A stretch of 17,079 nucleotides of DNA, taken from positions 11,581 through 28,659 of the forward strand of contig DFPL01000326.1 in NCBI GenBank assembly GCA_002377245.1, given 5' to 3'. A program made the position numbers and the translations under genes. The stretch comes from Enterobacteriaceae bacterium UBA3516. GTDB lineage: Bacteria > Pseudomonadota > Gammaproteobacteria > Enterobacterales > Enterobacteriaceae. Under the pieces are notes generated by a model that was given only the letters and a program-made list of their open reading frames with translations, did not search any database and was not told where the DNA came from. Positions 1 to 7,002 of this stretch are shown here, one piece after another. Every line of letters starts with the position of its first letter. Position 1 is the stretch's first letter.

Positions 1-30
1 GAGGGCCGGGGTGAGGGCATCAGACCGCAG
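1..30. repeat. Dispersed G-rich repeat, copy A (truncated by the window edge)
   Basis: The first 30 bases match the start of two tandem copies at 6868-6905 and 6915-6952. About 26 of 30 positions agree with the first of them, around the shared core GGGGTGAGGGCATCA. This copy overlaps the 3' end of nadR: read on the minus strand it supplies the last codons and the TGA stop (20-22). The element continues beyond the left edge, so its full length is not visible. It is not the REP palindrome type found elsewhere in the window. I do not know an established name for it. Confidence 0.7.
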
Positions 31-1267
31 AGGACTCCCCCTTTTCCCCCATCAACTCTCTGACCAACTCAACGCAGTGCAGAAACCGCGAATCGTAATC
101 CGGCTCTTCAACGTGCCGCCAGGTGATATTGTTCTCTTTGAGCATATCTACCAGCATGTTCTGGAACTCCCGGCGGTCGACTGAACTGCCCAGACTTCTT
201 AACCCATCGGCAACCCAGGGAACATTGTTTTCCAGCAGGATCACCAGGTCAAAGCGGTACTCGTCGATCATCGCCTGCACAAAGGGATGTTCGCGCCCTT
301 CGTACTTGAGACAAAACGCCTGGGTGGTGACAAAATCGGTATCAATAAACGCGATTTTATTGGCATATTTAACTGCAAAATCAATGTACTGTGCCTGACC
401 CAAGGCGATTTTGTCATAGTCAGAATACTGCAGCGCCATCTCATCGCCGCCCAGATGAGAGAACACATAATCCCGCCCATATTCCCAGGCACTGGTGGTA
501 TTGAAAATATTGGCAAGTTTATTCACCAGCGTCGATTTTCCGCTGGACTCCCCTCCCAGTATCGCCACCGTACGCACGAAAAAGGGTTTTACTTCGGTGG
601 GAATATAATCCCAGTAACGGAAGGGGTTGGCACGAATCTGCCCGCCGCTGATGTTCATAAAGGTGCGTTTGGGGTCGATCAACACCGTCTGCACGCCAAG
701 ATGTTCAAGGTATTGCTCAGCATCCGCCTCTTCTGAGGTATAGATCCAGTTGGGCTGAATGCCTTTCTCATCCATAAAGGCGTTAATGCCTTTACTCCAG
801 ACATCCCAACCGTGCGGATACGGCTCCATCCCCTCTTCGTTGAAGGCATGAATACGGATATTTTTCTGATACTTAAAAGTCTGAAGCAGCCAGCGCAAAC
901 GGTCGCTGATGGTCGGCTGCTGCGACATGGCGCTGTTCTCAAAGAGCTCGCGGTCGCGTTTTTCGTCGTAACCCATCACGATATGCAGCTCATCCACCTG
1001 GCTACAGGCGCGCTGAATCAGGTAAATATGCCCGGTGTGCAAGGGGTAGAATTTGCCGAACACCACGCCAATGTTTTTCTGCTGACGAGGGAATTCAAGG
1101 CCGAGAAAGCGGTGTAAGGCCTCCAGTTTTTGCGCACTGGGACTTTTGATTTTGGCATTCAGCAACTGGCTCAGATAGCCTTTGGTCATACCGCTGGCGT
1201 CCGCAACCTGCTGAAGCGTACAGCCCTTTTGACGAATCGCGGTTTTGAGATAGTCGAATGACGACAC
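20..1267 (-). CDS. nadR: NadR: NAD repressor, NMN adenylyltransferase and ribosylnicotinamide kinase
   Basis: This trifunctional protein represses NAD biosynthesis genes, adenylates NMN and phosphorylates nicotinamide riboside. It has 415 residues; E. coli NadR has 410. Residues 1-58 form an XRE-type helix-turn-helix (TLQQVADASGMTKGYLSQ). Residues about 63-225 are the nucleotidyltransferase, with GKFYPLHTGH at 71-80 (the HxGH signature) and ISGGQIR at 206-212. Residues from about 230 are the kinase, with Walker A GGESSGKST at 238-246. The start is a GTG at 1265-1267 preceded by AGGAGG five bases away; the family protein begins at this SSFDYL sequence. An in-frame ATG at 1318 would add 17 residues encoded by a REP element and has no ribosome site. 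The C-terminus is five residues longer than in E. coli because the gene ends inside a dispersed repeat. It is the last gene of the serB-radA-nadR transcription unit. Confidence 0.97.
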   Translation of the reverse strand: MSSFDYLKTAIRQKGCTLQQVADASGMTKGYLSQLLNAKIKSPSAQKLEALHRFLGLEFPRQQKNIGVVFGKFYPLHTGHIYLIQRACSQVDELHIVMGYDEKRDRELFENSAMSQQPTISDRLRWLLQTFKYQKNIRIHAFNEEGMEPYPHGWDVWSKGINAFMDEKGIQPNWIYTSEEADAEQYLEHLGVQTVLIDPKRTFMNISGGQIRANPFRYWDYIPTEVKPFFVRTVAILGGESSGKSTLVNKLANIFNTTSAWEYGRDYVFSHLGGDEMALQYSDYDKIALGQAQYIDFAVKYANKIAFIDTDFVTTQAFCLKYEGREHPFVQAMIDEYRFDLVILLENNVPWVADGLRSLGSSVDRREFQNMLVDMLKENNITWRHVEEPDYDSRFLHCVELVRELMGEKGESSAV

Positions 1268-1290
1268 TGGAGCCTCCTGCTGAAAAAAAT

Positions 1291-1382
1291 CGTAGGCCGG
1301 ATAAGGCATCGCCGCCATCCGGCAAATTAACGCAATGCAGTAAATCGCAGTGCCTGATGGCGCTTCGCTTATCAGGCCTACA
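1291..1382. repeat. BIME: two REP palindromes in opposite orientation between radA and nadR
   Basis: The first unit (about 1291-1324) contains GTAGGCCGGATAAGGC and ends ATCCGGCA. The second (about 1351-1382) runs TGCCTGATGGCGCTTCG and ends ATCAGGCCTACA, the opposite orientation. These are typical enterobacterial REP units, which form hairpins at mRNA 3' ends, stabilise upstream transcripts and can bind gyrase or IHF. Here they separate radA from nadR within one operon, so they may lower nadR expression relative to radA. The inner edge lies 13 bases from the nadR ribosome-binding site. Confidence 0.88.
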
Positions 1383-1402
1383 ACATCGGTGCATACATTT
1401 AA

Positions 1403-2785
1403 TTATAAGTCGTCAAAGACACTTAGCGCATCTGAGAGTTTCTTCACGCCAAAAATCTGCATGCCTTCCGGCACTTTTTTCGGCACGTTGGCTGCGGGCA
1501 CGATAGCCCGGCGGAAGCCATGTTTCGCGGCTTCAGAGATTCGCTCCTGCCCGCTCGGTACGGGGCGAATCTCGCCCGCCAGCCCCACTTCGCCGAAGAC
1601 CACCAGATCCTGCGGCAGCGGCCTGTCGCGCAGGCTGGAGACCATCGCCAGAAGCAGTGCTAAATCGGCGCTGGTCTCTGTCACCTTCACGCCGCCCACC
1701 ACGTTGACGAAAACATCCTGGTCGGCCATTTGCAGACCTCCGTGGCGGTGCAGCACCGCCAGTAAAATGGCCAGACGGTTTTGCTCCAGCCCCACCGCGA
1801 CACGGCGTGGGTTGCCCATCATGGAGTGATCGACCAGCGCCTGAATCTCCACCAACAGCGGTCGCGTACCTTCCCACACCACCATCACCGAGCTGCCAGA
1901 AGTGACTTCATCACCGCGGCTCAGGAAGATGGCAGATGGATTACTGACCTCGCGCAGCCCCTGCTCGGTCATGGCAAACACGCCCAGCTCATTCACCGCG
2001 CCAAAGCGGTTCTTGTGGCTGCGCAGCGTACGAAAACGGGAATCAGCATCGCCATCCAGCAGTACCGAGCAGTCAATACAGTGCTCCAGGACTTTCGGCC
2101 CGGCCAGCGAGCCGTCTTTAGTGACATGCCCCACCATCACAATTGCCACGCCACGCGTCTTGGCAAAGCGCGTCAGATAAGCAGCGGTTTCTCGCACCTG
2201 CGCCACGCTGCCCGGCGAAGACTGGATATCCGCCATATGCATCACCTGAATGGAGTCGATGACCATGAGCTTCGGCTGTTCTTCATCCGCAATCAGGCAG
2301 ATTTGCTCGATGCTGGTTTCAGAAAGCATATTCAAATTGGTGGTTGGAAGACCCAGCCGGTGCGCGCGCATCGCCACCTGCTGCAATGACTCTTCCCCGG
2401 TGACGTACAGCGTTTTCATGTGTTCGGCAAGTTTGCACAGGGTCTGCAACAGCAGCGTGGATTTCCCGGCACCCGGGTTACCACCAATCAGAATGGCGCT
2501 GCCCGGCACCACGCCGCCGCCAAGTACACGATCGAACTCTTTAAACCCGGTGGAGAAGCGCGGTAATGCCTCAAGGCTGATATCAGATAATTTCTGCACC
2601 TTTGAGACGCCCGCGTTGCCCGCATAGCCGCTCAGACGCTCATTGCGGGCCACGGTAGGCGATGCCGCCACGCGCACTTCGGTAATGGTATTCCAGGCAT
2701 GGCAGGCACTGCACTGCCCCTGCCAGCGGGGGTAATCGGCACCACATTCATTACAGACAAATGCGCGTTTTGGAGCTTTCGCCAC
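1403..2785 (-). CDS. radA: RadA (Sms) DNA repair and recombination ATPase
   Basis: RadA drives branch migration of recombination intermediates and helps process stalled forks. The 460 residues equal the E. coli length. In order: a zinc finger with Cys11, Cys14, Cys25 and Cys28; a RecA-like ATPase with Walker A GNPGAGKST at 102-110 and Walker B LMVIDS at 173-178; the RadA-specific KNRFG motif at 258-262; and a C-terminal Lon-protease-like domain (about 280-460) that lacks a protease active site in this family. The start is a GTG at 2783-2785 with GAGG just upstream, and the N-terminus MAKAPKRAFVCNECG is the conserved one. It begins 11 bases after the serB stop, so the two are co-transcribed and probably coupled. 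Confidence 0.98.
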   Translation of the reverse strand: MAKAPKRAFVCNECGADYPRWQGQCSACHAWNTITEVRVAASPTVARNERLSGYAGNAGVSKVQKLSDISLEALPRFSTGFKEFDRVLGGGVVPGSAILIGGNPGAGKSTLLLQTLCKLAEHMKTLYVTGEESLQQVAMRAHRLGLPTTNLNMLSETSIEQICLIADEEQPKLMVIDSIQVMHMADIQSSPGSVAQVRETAAYLTRFAKTRGVAIVMVGHVTKDGSLAGPKVLEHCIDCSVLLDGDADSRFRTLRSHKNRFGAVNELGVFAMTEQGLREVSNPSAIFLSRGDEVTSGSSVMVVWEGTRPLLVEIQALVDHSMMGNPRRVAVGLEQNRLAILLAVLHRHGGLQMADQDVFVNVVGGVKVTETSADLALLLAMVSSLRDRPLPQDLVVFGEVGLAGEIRPVPSGQERISEAAKHGFRRAIVPAANVPKKVPEGMQIFGVKKLSDALSVFDDL

Positions 2786-2796
2786 AGAGACCTCGT

Positions 2797-3768
2797 TTAT
2801 TTTTTACTGATGCTGGCTGAGAGAATGCAGAACACGCCCATCAGGTCAGCGTGACGGATCGTGACTTCCGCCTTTTCGTTAACTTTGGGTTTTGCATGGT
2901 AGGCAATGCCCAGACCAGCAGCTTTAATCATCGGCAGATCGTTTGCGCCGTCACCAATCGCAATGGTCTGCGTCAGCGGAATTTCATATTTTTCCGCCAG
3001 CTCGGTAAGGGTTTTCGCTTTGTACTGCGCGTCTACGATATCGCCCAACACATTGCCGGTAAACTTGCCGTCAAAGGTTTCCAGTTGATTAGCCACCGCA
3101 TCGGACAGGCTCAATTTTTCCCGCAGATGGTCGGCGAAGAAGGTGAAGCCGCCGGAGGCGATGGCCACTTTCCAGCCCAGGGTTTGCATCTTCAGCACCA
3201 TCTGCGTGAGACCAGGCATTAATGGCAGCGTTTCACGTACCTGATGCAGAATATTGGCATCCGCACCTTTGAGCGTGGCCACCCGGCTGCGCAGGCTGGC
3301 GGTAAAGTCCAGCTCGCCGCGCATCGCGCGTTCCGTGACTTCAGCCACCTGCTCGCCGGTTCCCGCCAGTTTGGCAATTTCATCAATACATTCGATTTGA
3401 ATGGCGGTGGAGTCCATGTCCATCACCATCACGCCCGGCATGCGCAGCGACGGGATTTTTCCTAGCGGAGCCACATCCAGCCCACTATCATGCGCCAGAC
3501 GCGTGGCACGCGGCGTTCGCGAGCCGGCGAGGCGAATGACCTGATAATCATCCACCCGCCAGGCCGCCACAATCACCATGGCAGCCCCCAGTTTACGCTG
3601 CCAGGCGGTCAGATGTGCTTTATCCAGCTTGCGTCCATACAGAAGCCAACCGCTGCGTCCTGCGTGATAATCCAGGGGCATGACCTCATCGCCACTTAAT
3701 GAGAGCGGCAACCCAGGCCACTGTGAAACGTCGTTGGGCAGGTCGCACCAGGTCAAATTATTCGGCAT
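2797..3768 (-). CDS. serB: SerB phosphoserine phosphatase
   Basis: This enzyme carries out the last step of serine biosynthesis, hydrolysing O-phospho-L-serine to serine and phosphate in the cytoplasm. It has 323 residues against 322 in E. coli. The catalytic half is a HAD phosphatase: motif I DMDST at 117-121 (Asp117 nucleophile, Asp119 acid/base), motif II Ser205 in IASGGF and motif IV GDGAND at 272-277. The N-terminal about 100 residues are the family's regulatory region. The open frame extends upstream to 3906, but the ATG at 3766-3768 is preceded by AGGAG and matches the family N-terminus (MPN..TWCDLP). It is the first gene of the serB-radA-nadR unit and is divergent from ytjB across 105 bases. 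Confidence 0.97.
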   Translation of the reverse strand: MPNNLTWCDLPNDVSQWPGLPLSLSGDEVMPLDYHAGRSGWLLYGRKLDKAHLTAWQRKLGAAMVIVAAWRVDDYQVIRLAGSRTPRATRLAHDSGLDVAPLGKIPSLRMPGVMVMDMDSTAIQIECIDEIAKLAGTGEQVAEVTERAMRGELDFTASLRSRVATLKGADANILHQVRETLPLMPGLTQMVLKMQTLGWKVAIASGGFTFFADHLREKLSLSDAVANQLETFDGKFTGNVLGDIVDAQYKAKTLTELAEKYEIPLTQTIAIGDGANDLPMIKAAGLGIAYHAKPKVNEKAEVTIRHADLMGVFCILSASISKK

Positions 3769-3873
3769 TACAGCTCCTGTAGGGATATGTGCTGAGGTAA
3801 AAATAACGCATGAGGCTACCTTGTAACCAGCGCTTCTGGCAACATTAAGCCGCAAATTTTCAACAGGTGGAAT
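3769..3873. promoter_or_regulatory. Divergent promoter region between serB and ytjB
   Basis: Only 105 bases separate the two start codons, so both promoters must lie here or run into the neighbouring gene. The serB ribosome site (AGGAG on the minus strand, 3775-3779) and the ytjB site (AGGTGG, 3864-3869) are clear. Promoter hexamers are weak: a possible pair for ytjB is TTGTAA and ATTAAG with a 17-base spacer. For serB, TTACAA and TTTTTA are no better. I see no operator palindrome. Confidence 0.45.
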
Positions 3874-4518
3874 ATGGCTCGCGCAAAACTTAAATTCAGG
3901 CTTCATCGCGCCGTGATCGTGCTTTTCTGTCTGGCCTTGCTGGTTGCTCTGATGCAGGGGGCCTCATGGTTCAGTCAGAATCACCAGCGCCAGCGAAATC
4001 CGCAGTTCGAGGAGCTTGCCCGCACGCTGGCAAAACAGGTGACGTTGAACCTCGCCCCGCTGATGCGGACTGAAACCCCTGACGATAAGCGAATCAGTGT
4101 TGTACTCCGGCAATTAACCGATGAGAGCCGCATCCTGGATGCTGGCGTCTACGATGAGGGCGGAGATCTTATCGCTCGCTCTGGTGAAAGCATTGACGTG
4201 CGCGACAGACTGGCGCTGGACGGTAAAAAAGCGGGCGGCTACTTTAATCAGCAGATCGTCGAGCCGATTCAGGGGAAAAGCGGACCGCTGGGCTATCTGC
4301 GCTTAACGCTCGATACTCATACTCTGGCGACAGAATCCAAACAGGTGGATAACACCACCAATATTTTGCGCCTGATGCTGCTGCTCTCACTGGCAATTGG
4401 TGTGGTGCTGACCCGCACCCTGCTGCAGGGTAAGCGTACCCGCTGGCAACAGTCACCTTTCCTGCTGACGGCCAACAAGCCCGTCGTGGAAGAGGAAGAG
4501 AGCGAAAAGAAAGATTAG
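3874..4518 (+). CDS. ytjB: YtjB (Smp), two-pass inner-membrane protein
   Basis: The 214 residues equal the length of E. coli YtjB, also called Smp, whose function is not well defined. Two hydrophobic segments are visible, at about residues 12-33 and 163-182. Between them lies a roughly 130-residue soluble loop, presumably periplasmic, and there is a charged, acidic C-terminal tail (EEEESEKKD). That is the topology of a small sensor-like membrane protein, but no kinase, HAMP or enzyme domain is recognisable. The ATG at 3874 has AGGTGG upstream. The stop is 40 bases before lplA on the same strand, so the two are probably co-transcribed. Confidence 0.93.
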   Translation: MARAKLKFRLHRAVIVLFCLALLVALMQGASWFSQNHQRQRNPQFEELARTLAKQVTLNLAPLMRTETPDDKRISVVLRQLTDESRILDAGVYDEGGDLIARSGESIDVRDRLALDGKKAGGYFNQQIVEPIQGKSGPLGYLRLTLDTHTLATESKQVDNTTNILRLMLLLSLAIGVVLTRTLLQGKRTRWQQSPFLLTANKPVVEEEESEKKD

Positions 4519-4558
4519 TGGTACAGTGGGCGCCTCAAAATGGAAAAGGAAATCTGCC

Positions 4559-5575
4559 ATGTCTACGCTGCGCCTGCTTATCTCTGATTCTTACGATCCC
4601 TGGTTCAATCTGGCGGTTGAAGAGTGTATTTTCCGCCAGATGCCTGCCACTCAGCGCGTGCTTTTTTTGTGGCGCAATGCCGATACGGTCGTCATTGGCC
4701 GGGCGCAGAACCCGTGGAAAGAGTGTAATACGCGGCGGATGGAAGAAGATAACGTCCGGCTGGCGCGACGCAGCAGCGGCGGTGGCGCGGTATTCCACGA
4801 TCTCGGTAACACCTGCTTTACCTTTATGGCGGGTAAGCCAGAGTATGACAAAACCATCTCCACCTCGATAGTGCTCAACGCGCTAAACGCCCTTGGCGTC
4901 ACCGCAGAAGCCTCCGGGCGAAATGACCTGGTGGTTAAAACCGATGAGGGCGATCGCAAGGTTTCCGGTTCGGCCTATCGCGAAACCCAGGATCGTGGTT
5001 TCCATCATGGCACGTTGCTGCTGAATGCCGACCTCAGCCGTCTGGCGAACTACCTCAATCCCGATAAGAAAAAGCTACAGGCCAAAGGCATTACGTCGGT
5101 GCGTGGACGGGTCGCGAACCTCGTCGATTTGCTGCCCGGCGTCAGCCATGAACGCATTTGTGAAGCGGTGACGGAGGCCTTTTTCGCGCATTATGGTGAG
5201 CGTGTGGAAGCCGAGATCATTTCGCCGGATAAAACCCCGGACCTGCCAAACTTCGCCGAAACCTTTGCCCGCCAGAGCAGTTGGGAGTGGAATTTTGGCC
5301 AGGCCCCGGCATTCAGTCATTTACTGGATGAGCGTTTCACCTGGGGCGGCGTGGAACTGCACTTCGATGTTGAAAAGGGGCATATCACCCGCACGCAGGT
5401 GTTCACCGACAGCCTGAATCCCGCGCCGCTGGAGGCACTGGCTGCTCGTCTGCAGGGCTGCTTGTATCGCGCGGATGCACTGGCGCAAGAGTGTGAGGCA
5501 CTGCTGGGAGATTTCCCGGAGCAAGAGAAAGAGCTGCGGGAGCTGTCGGCGTGGATTGCAGGGGCCGTGAGATAA
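4559..5575 (+). CDS. lplA: LplA lipoate-protein ligase A
   Basis: LplA salvages free lipoate: it activates it with ATP to lipoyl-AMP and transfers it to the lysine of E2 and GcvH lipoyl domains. The length is 338 residues, as in E. coli. The lipoate-binding loop RRSSGGGAVFHD begins at residue 70, and the key lysine of RKVSGSAYRET is Lys134. The C-terminal accessory domain covers about residues 245-338. The ATG at 4559-4561 follows AAGGA at 4546-4550. An in-frame GTG at 4526 would add 11 residues absent from the family and was not used. No convincing terminator follows the stop. Confidence 0.97.
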   Translation: MSTLRLLISDSYDPWFNLAVEECIFRQMPATQRVLFLWRNADTVVIGRAQNPWKECNTRRMEEDNVRLARRSSGGGAVFHDLGNTCFTFMAGKPEYDKTISTSIVLNALNALGVTAEASGRNDLVVKTDEGDRKVSGSAYRETQDRGFHHGTLLLNADLSRLANYLNPDKKKLQAKGITSVRGRVANLVDLLPGVSHERICEAVTEAFFAHYGERVEAEIISPDKTPDLPNFAETFARQSSWEWNFGQAPAFSHLLDERFTWGGVELHFDVEKGHITRTQVFTDSLNPAPLEALAARLQGCLYRADALAQECEALLGDFPEQEKELRELSAWIAGAVR

Positions 5576-5645
5576 TGACTCTTCCAGTCATGGCTCCGTC
5601 ATTTCTTGTCAGCTCATGGGCTCTCCCACTTAATGGAATGGCTGC

Positions 5646-5909
5646 ATGTTTGACGTGATAAAACAAGAGCAGGCCATTGCGCTAACCATGGCTCAGCAAA
5701 AAGTATCCTGGCTTGCTGCGGTACGTATCTGTAAACACTTATCTCGTACTGATGCAGCAAAAATGTTGAACATCACCCCGGAATCACTTGCTCGTATTGA
5801 AAAAAAAGAACAAATAAGCACTCCTATGAGAAGCCGCATGGCTGAAATTTATGGATGTTCGGAAGCCCTGCTTGTATGTCCAACATGGATGCAAGTTCGT
5901 ACTGCATGA
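5646..5909 (+). CDS. Small orphan XRE-type helix-turn-helix protein
   Basis: This is an 87-residue protein I do not recognise by name. Residues 35-52 (TDAAKMLNITPESLARIE) fit a Cro/C1-type helix-turn-helix: helix Thr35-Leu41, turn at 42-44 and recognition helix Pro45-Glu52. Helical segments flank it, and the tail is CSEALLVCPTWMQVRTA. There is no adjoining toxin or second gene, so it is either an orphan antitoxin-like protein or a small regulator. The ATG at 5646 has only a poor ribosome site (GGAATGG); Met15 at 5688 is an alternative start. In E. coli K-12 this slot between lplA and deoD holds yjjJ, a HipA-like gene, which is absent here. Base composition becomes more AT-rich toward its 3' end than in neighbouring genes. 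The TGA stop lies in the first unit of a repeat array. Confidence 0.8.
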   Translation: MFDVIKQEQAIALTMAQQKVSWLAAVRICKHLSRTDAAKMLNITPESLARIEKKEQISTPMRSRMAEIYGCSEALLVCPTWMQVRTA

Positions 5910-6003
5910 ATAGATACCTGGATAGATATCTGAATAGATTAAAATCACATCACAATGAAAAATATGGATAAATATTAAGAATGAGAAGATTTATGAATAA
6001 ATA
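5907..6003. repeat. Five-copy 10-bp repeat (consensus TGRATARATA) in an AT-rich tract
   Basis: Copies on the same strand are TGAATAGATA at 5907, TGGATAGATA at 5919, TGAATAGATT at 5931, TGGATAAATA at 5965 and TGAATAAATA at 5994. The first three form perfect 12-bp periods (5907-5942); the last two are 34 and 29 bases further on. The stretch 5941-6010 has only 15 G or C in 70 bases, far below the rest of the window. The first copy includes the stop codon of the HTH gene. It could be a binding-site array, a decayed sequence or slippage-born repeats. Confidence 0.6.
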
Positions 6004-6019
6004 CTTCGATAAAAAATAA
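5981..6019 (+). CDS. Possible 12-codon mini-ORF (MRRFMNKYFDKK), doubtful
   Basis: A short frame begins at 5981 and ends with a TAA at 6017-6019, which is also the first base of the REP element. The internal ATG at 5993 is preceded by GAGAAG, a plausible ribosome site, and would give MNKYFDKK. Composition is lysine- and aromatic-rich, as expected by chance in AT-rich DNA. It could be a leader-type peptide, the remnant of a deleted gene, or nothing. Confidence 0.12.
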   Translation: MRRFMNKYFDKK

Positions 6020-6095
6020 GCCGGATGGCGGCTACGCCTTATCCGGCCTACAGGTTTTTGCGCAGGCCCGGTAAATGCAGCGCTACCGGGCGACA
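6017..6095. repeat. BIME downstream of deoD: REP unit plus second palindrome
   Basis: A REP unit occupies about 6017-6052 (GCCGGATGGCGGCTACGCC, ending ATCCGGCCTACA). A second palindrome has GCCCGGTA (6066-6073) pairing with TACCGGGC (6084-6091) over a 10-base loop. It lies just beyond the deoD stop (6102, minus strand) and beyond the HTH gene on the other strand, so it probably forms the 3' end structure of the deo mRNA and separates the two convergent units. No clear U-run follows. Confidence 0.85.
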
Positions 6096-6101
6096 CAATA
6101 C

Positions 6102-6824
6102 TTACTCTTTGTCGCCCAGCAGAACGGATTCCAGCGCGATTTTGATCATGTCGTTGAACGTGGTTTGACGCTCAGCTGAAGTGGTCTGCTCGTGGGTACG
6201 GATATGGTCAGAAACGGTACAGATGGTCAGCGCTTTCGCACCGAACTCTGCCGCCACGCCATAGATACCTGCTGCTTCCATTTCGACGCCCAGGATGCCG
6301 TATTTTTCCATTACGTCGAACATCTCGCCGCCGTCCGGTGCGTAGAACAGATCCGCAGAGAAGATGTTACCGACGCGGGCATCAACGCCCAGCGCTTTGG
6401 CTGCATCAACCGCGTTACGCACCATGTCAAAGTCGGCAATCGCCGCAAAGTCATGATCCTTAAAACGCATACGGTTAACTTTAGAATCGGTACAGGCACC
6501 CATGCCGATAACGATATCACGCAGTTTTACGTCCATGCGTACAGCACCGCAGGAGCCCACACGGATGATTTTCTTCACGCCGAAATCGGTGATCAGCTCT
6601 TTCGCATAAATGGAGCAGGACGGGATACCCATGCCGTGACCCATTACGGAAATTTTGCGACCTTTGTAGGTACCGGTGTAACCCAGCATGCCGCGTACGT
6701 TGTTAACTTCACGGATATCTTCAAAGAAAGTTTCAGCAATATGCTTCGCACGCAGCGGATCGCCTGGCATCAAAACAACGTCAGCGAAATCGCCCATTTC
6801 TGCGTTAATGTGAGGAGTTGCCAT
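6102..6824 (-). CDS. deoD: DeoD purine nucleoside phosphorylase
   Basis: A hexameric phosphorylase of the high-molecular-mass class that splits purine (deoxy)nucleosides with phosphate into base and (deoxy)ribose-1-phosphate. It has 240 residues, one more than E. coli. Expected residues are present: His5, phosphate-site Gly21, Arg25, Arg44, Arg88 and Ser91, substrate-site VEME at 180-183, catalytic Asp206 and Arg219. The extra residue is a glycine in PDGGEMFD near 165. The ATG at 6824 has AAGGA eight bases upstream. It is the last gene of the deo operon, 178 bases after deoB; that spacer is filled with repeats. Confidence 0.98.
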   Translation of the reverse strand: MATPHINAEMGDFADVVLMPGDPLRAKHIAETFFEDIREVNNVRGMLGYTGTYKGRKISVMGHGMGIPSCSIYAKELITDFGVKKIIRVGSCGAVRMDVKLRDIVIGMGACTDSKVNRMRFKDHDFAAIADFDMVRNAVDAAKALGVDARVGNIFSADLFYAPDGGEMFDVMEKYGILGVEMEAAGIYGVAAEFGAKALTICTVSDHIRTHEQTTSAERQTTFNDMIKIALESVLLGDKE

Positions 6825-6851
6825 CTTCAGTTCCTTTTTATTTTAAGTTCT

Positions 6852-6952
6852 CCCTCCCCCCGTGGGGGAGGGCTGGGGTGAGGGCATCAAGCCGCACCCG
6901 TGTTTATCGTGGGAGAGGGTTGGGGTGAGGGCATCAGGCCGCACCCGTGTTT
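6852..6952. repeat. Perfect G/C hairpin and tandem pair of the G-rich dispersed repeat (copies B and C)
   Basis: CCCTCCCCC (6852-6860) and GGGGGAGGG (6864-6872) form a perfect 9-bp stem with a three-base loop. The right arm leads into copy B (6868-6905), which is repeated 47 bases later as copy C (6915-6952). B and C differ at two of 38 positions. Both end in the same CCGCACCCGTGTTT. The same element is at the left edge of the window, inside the nadR 3' end. The block sits in the deoB-deoD spacer, 27 bases upstream of the deoD start. Confidence 0.8.
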
Positions 6953-6963
6953 CATGTAGTTTT

Positions 6964-6999
6964 GTAGGCCGGGTAAGGCGCAGCCGCCACCCGGCAATG
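6964..6999. repeat. Single REP palindrome just after deoB
   Basis: The unit begins GTAGGCCGGGTAAGGCGCAG. GCCGGGT (6968-6974) pairs with ACCCGGC (6989-6995). It starts four bases beyond the deoB stop in the transcript, a usual place for a REP that protects the upstream message from 3' exonucleases. Confidence 0.88.
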
Positions 7000-7002
7000 G
7001 CC

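Noticed and set aside
1781..2389. 202-codon plus-strand frame within radA
   Set aside because: Antisense shadow of a certain gene, with no start signals.
3769..3906. 46-codon N-terminal extension of serB
   Set aside because: It crosses the divergent promoter region and the ytjB start. The family N-terminus and AGGAG mark the start at 3768.
4526..4558. Upstream GTG start for lplA
   Set aside because: It adds 11 residues not found in the family, while ATG 4559 has a good ribosome site and gives the exact family length.
5907..6003. CRISPR array
   Set aside because: The repeats are 10-12 bp, degenerate and without spacers of regular size, and no cas genes are present.
6852..6872. Intrinsic terminator before deoD
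   Set aside because: The stem is strong but lacks a U-run on the minus strand, and termination here would cut deoD off from the deo promoters.
6192..6881. 229-codon plus-strand frame opposite deoD
   Set aside because: It covers deoD in antisense and runs into the repeat block. Its composition is typical of an antisense frame.
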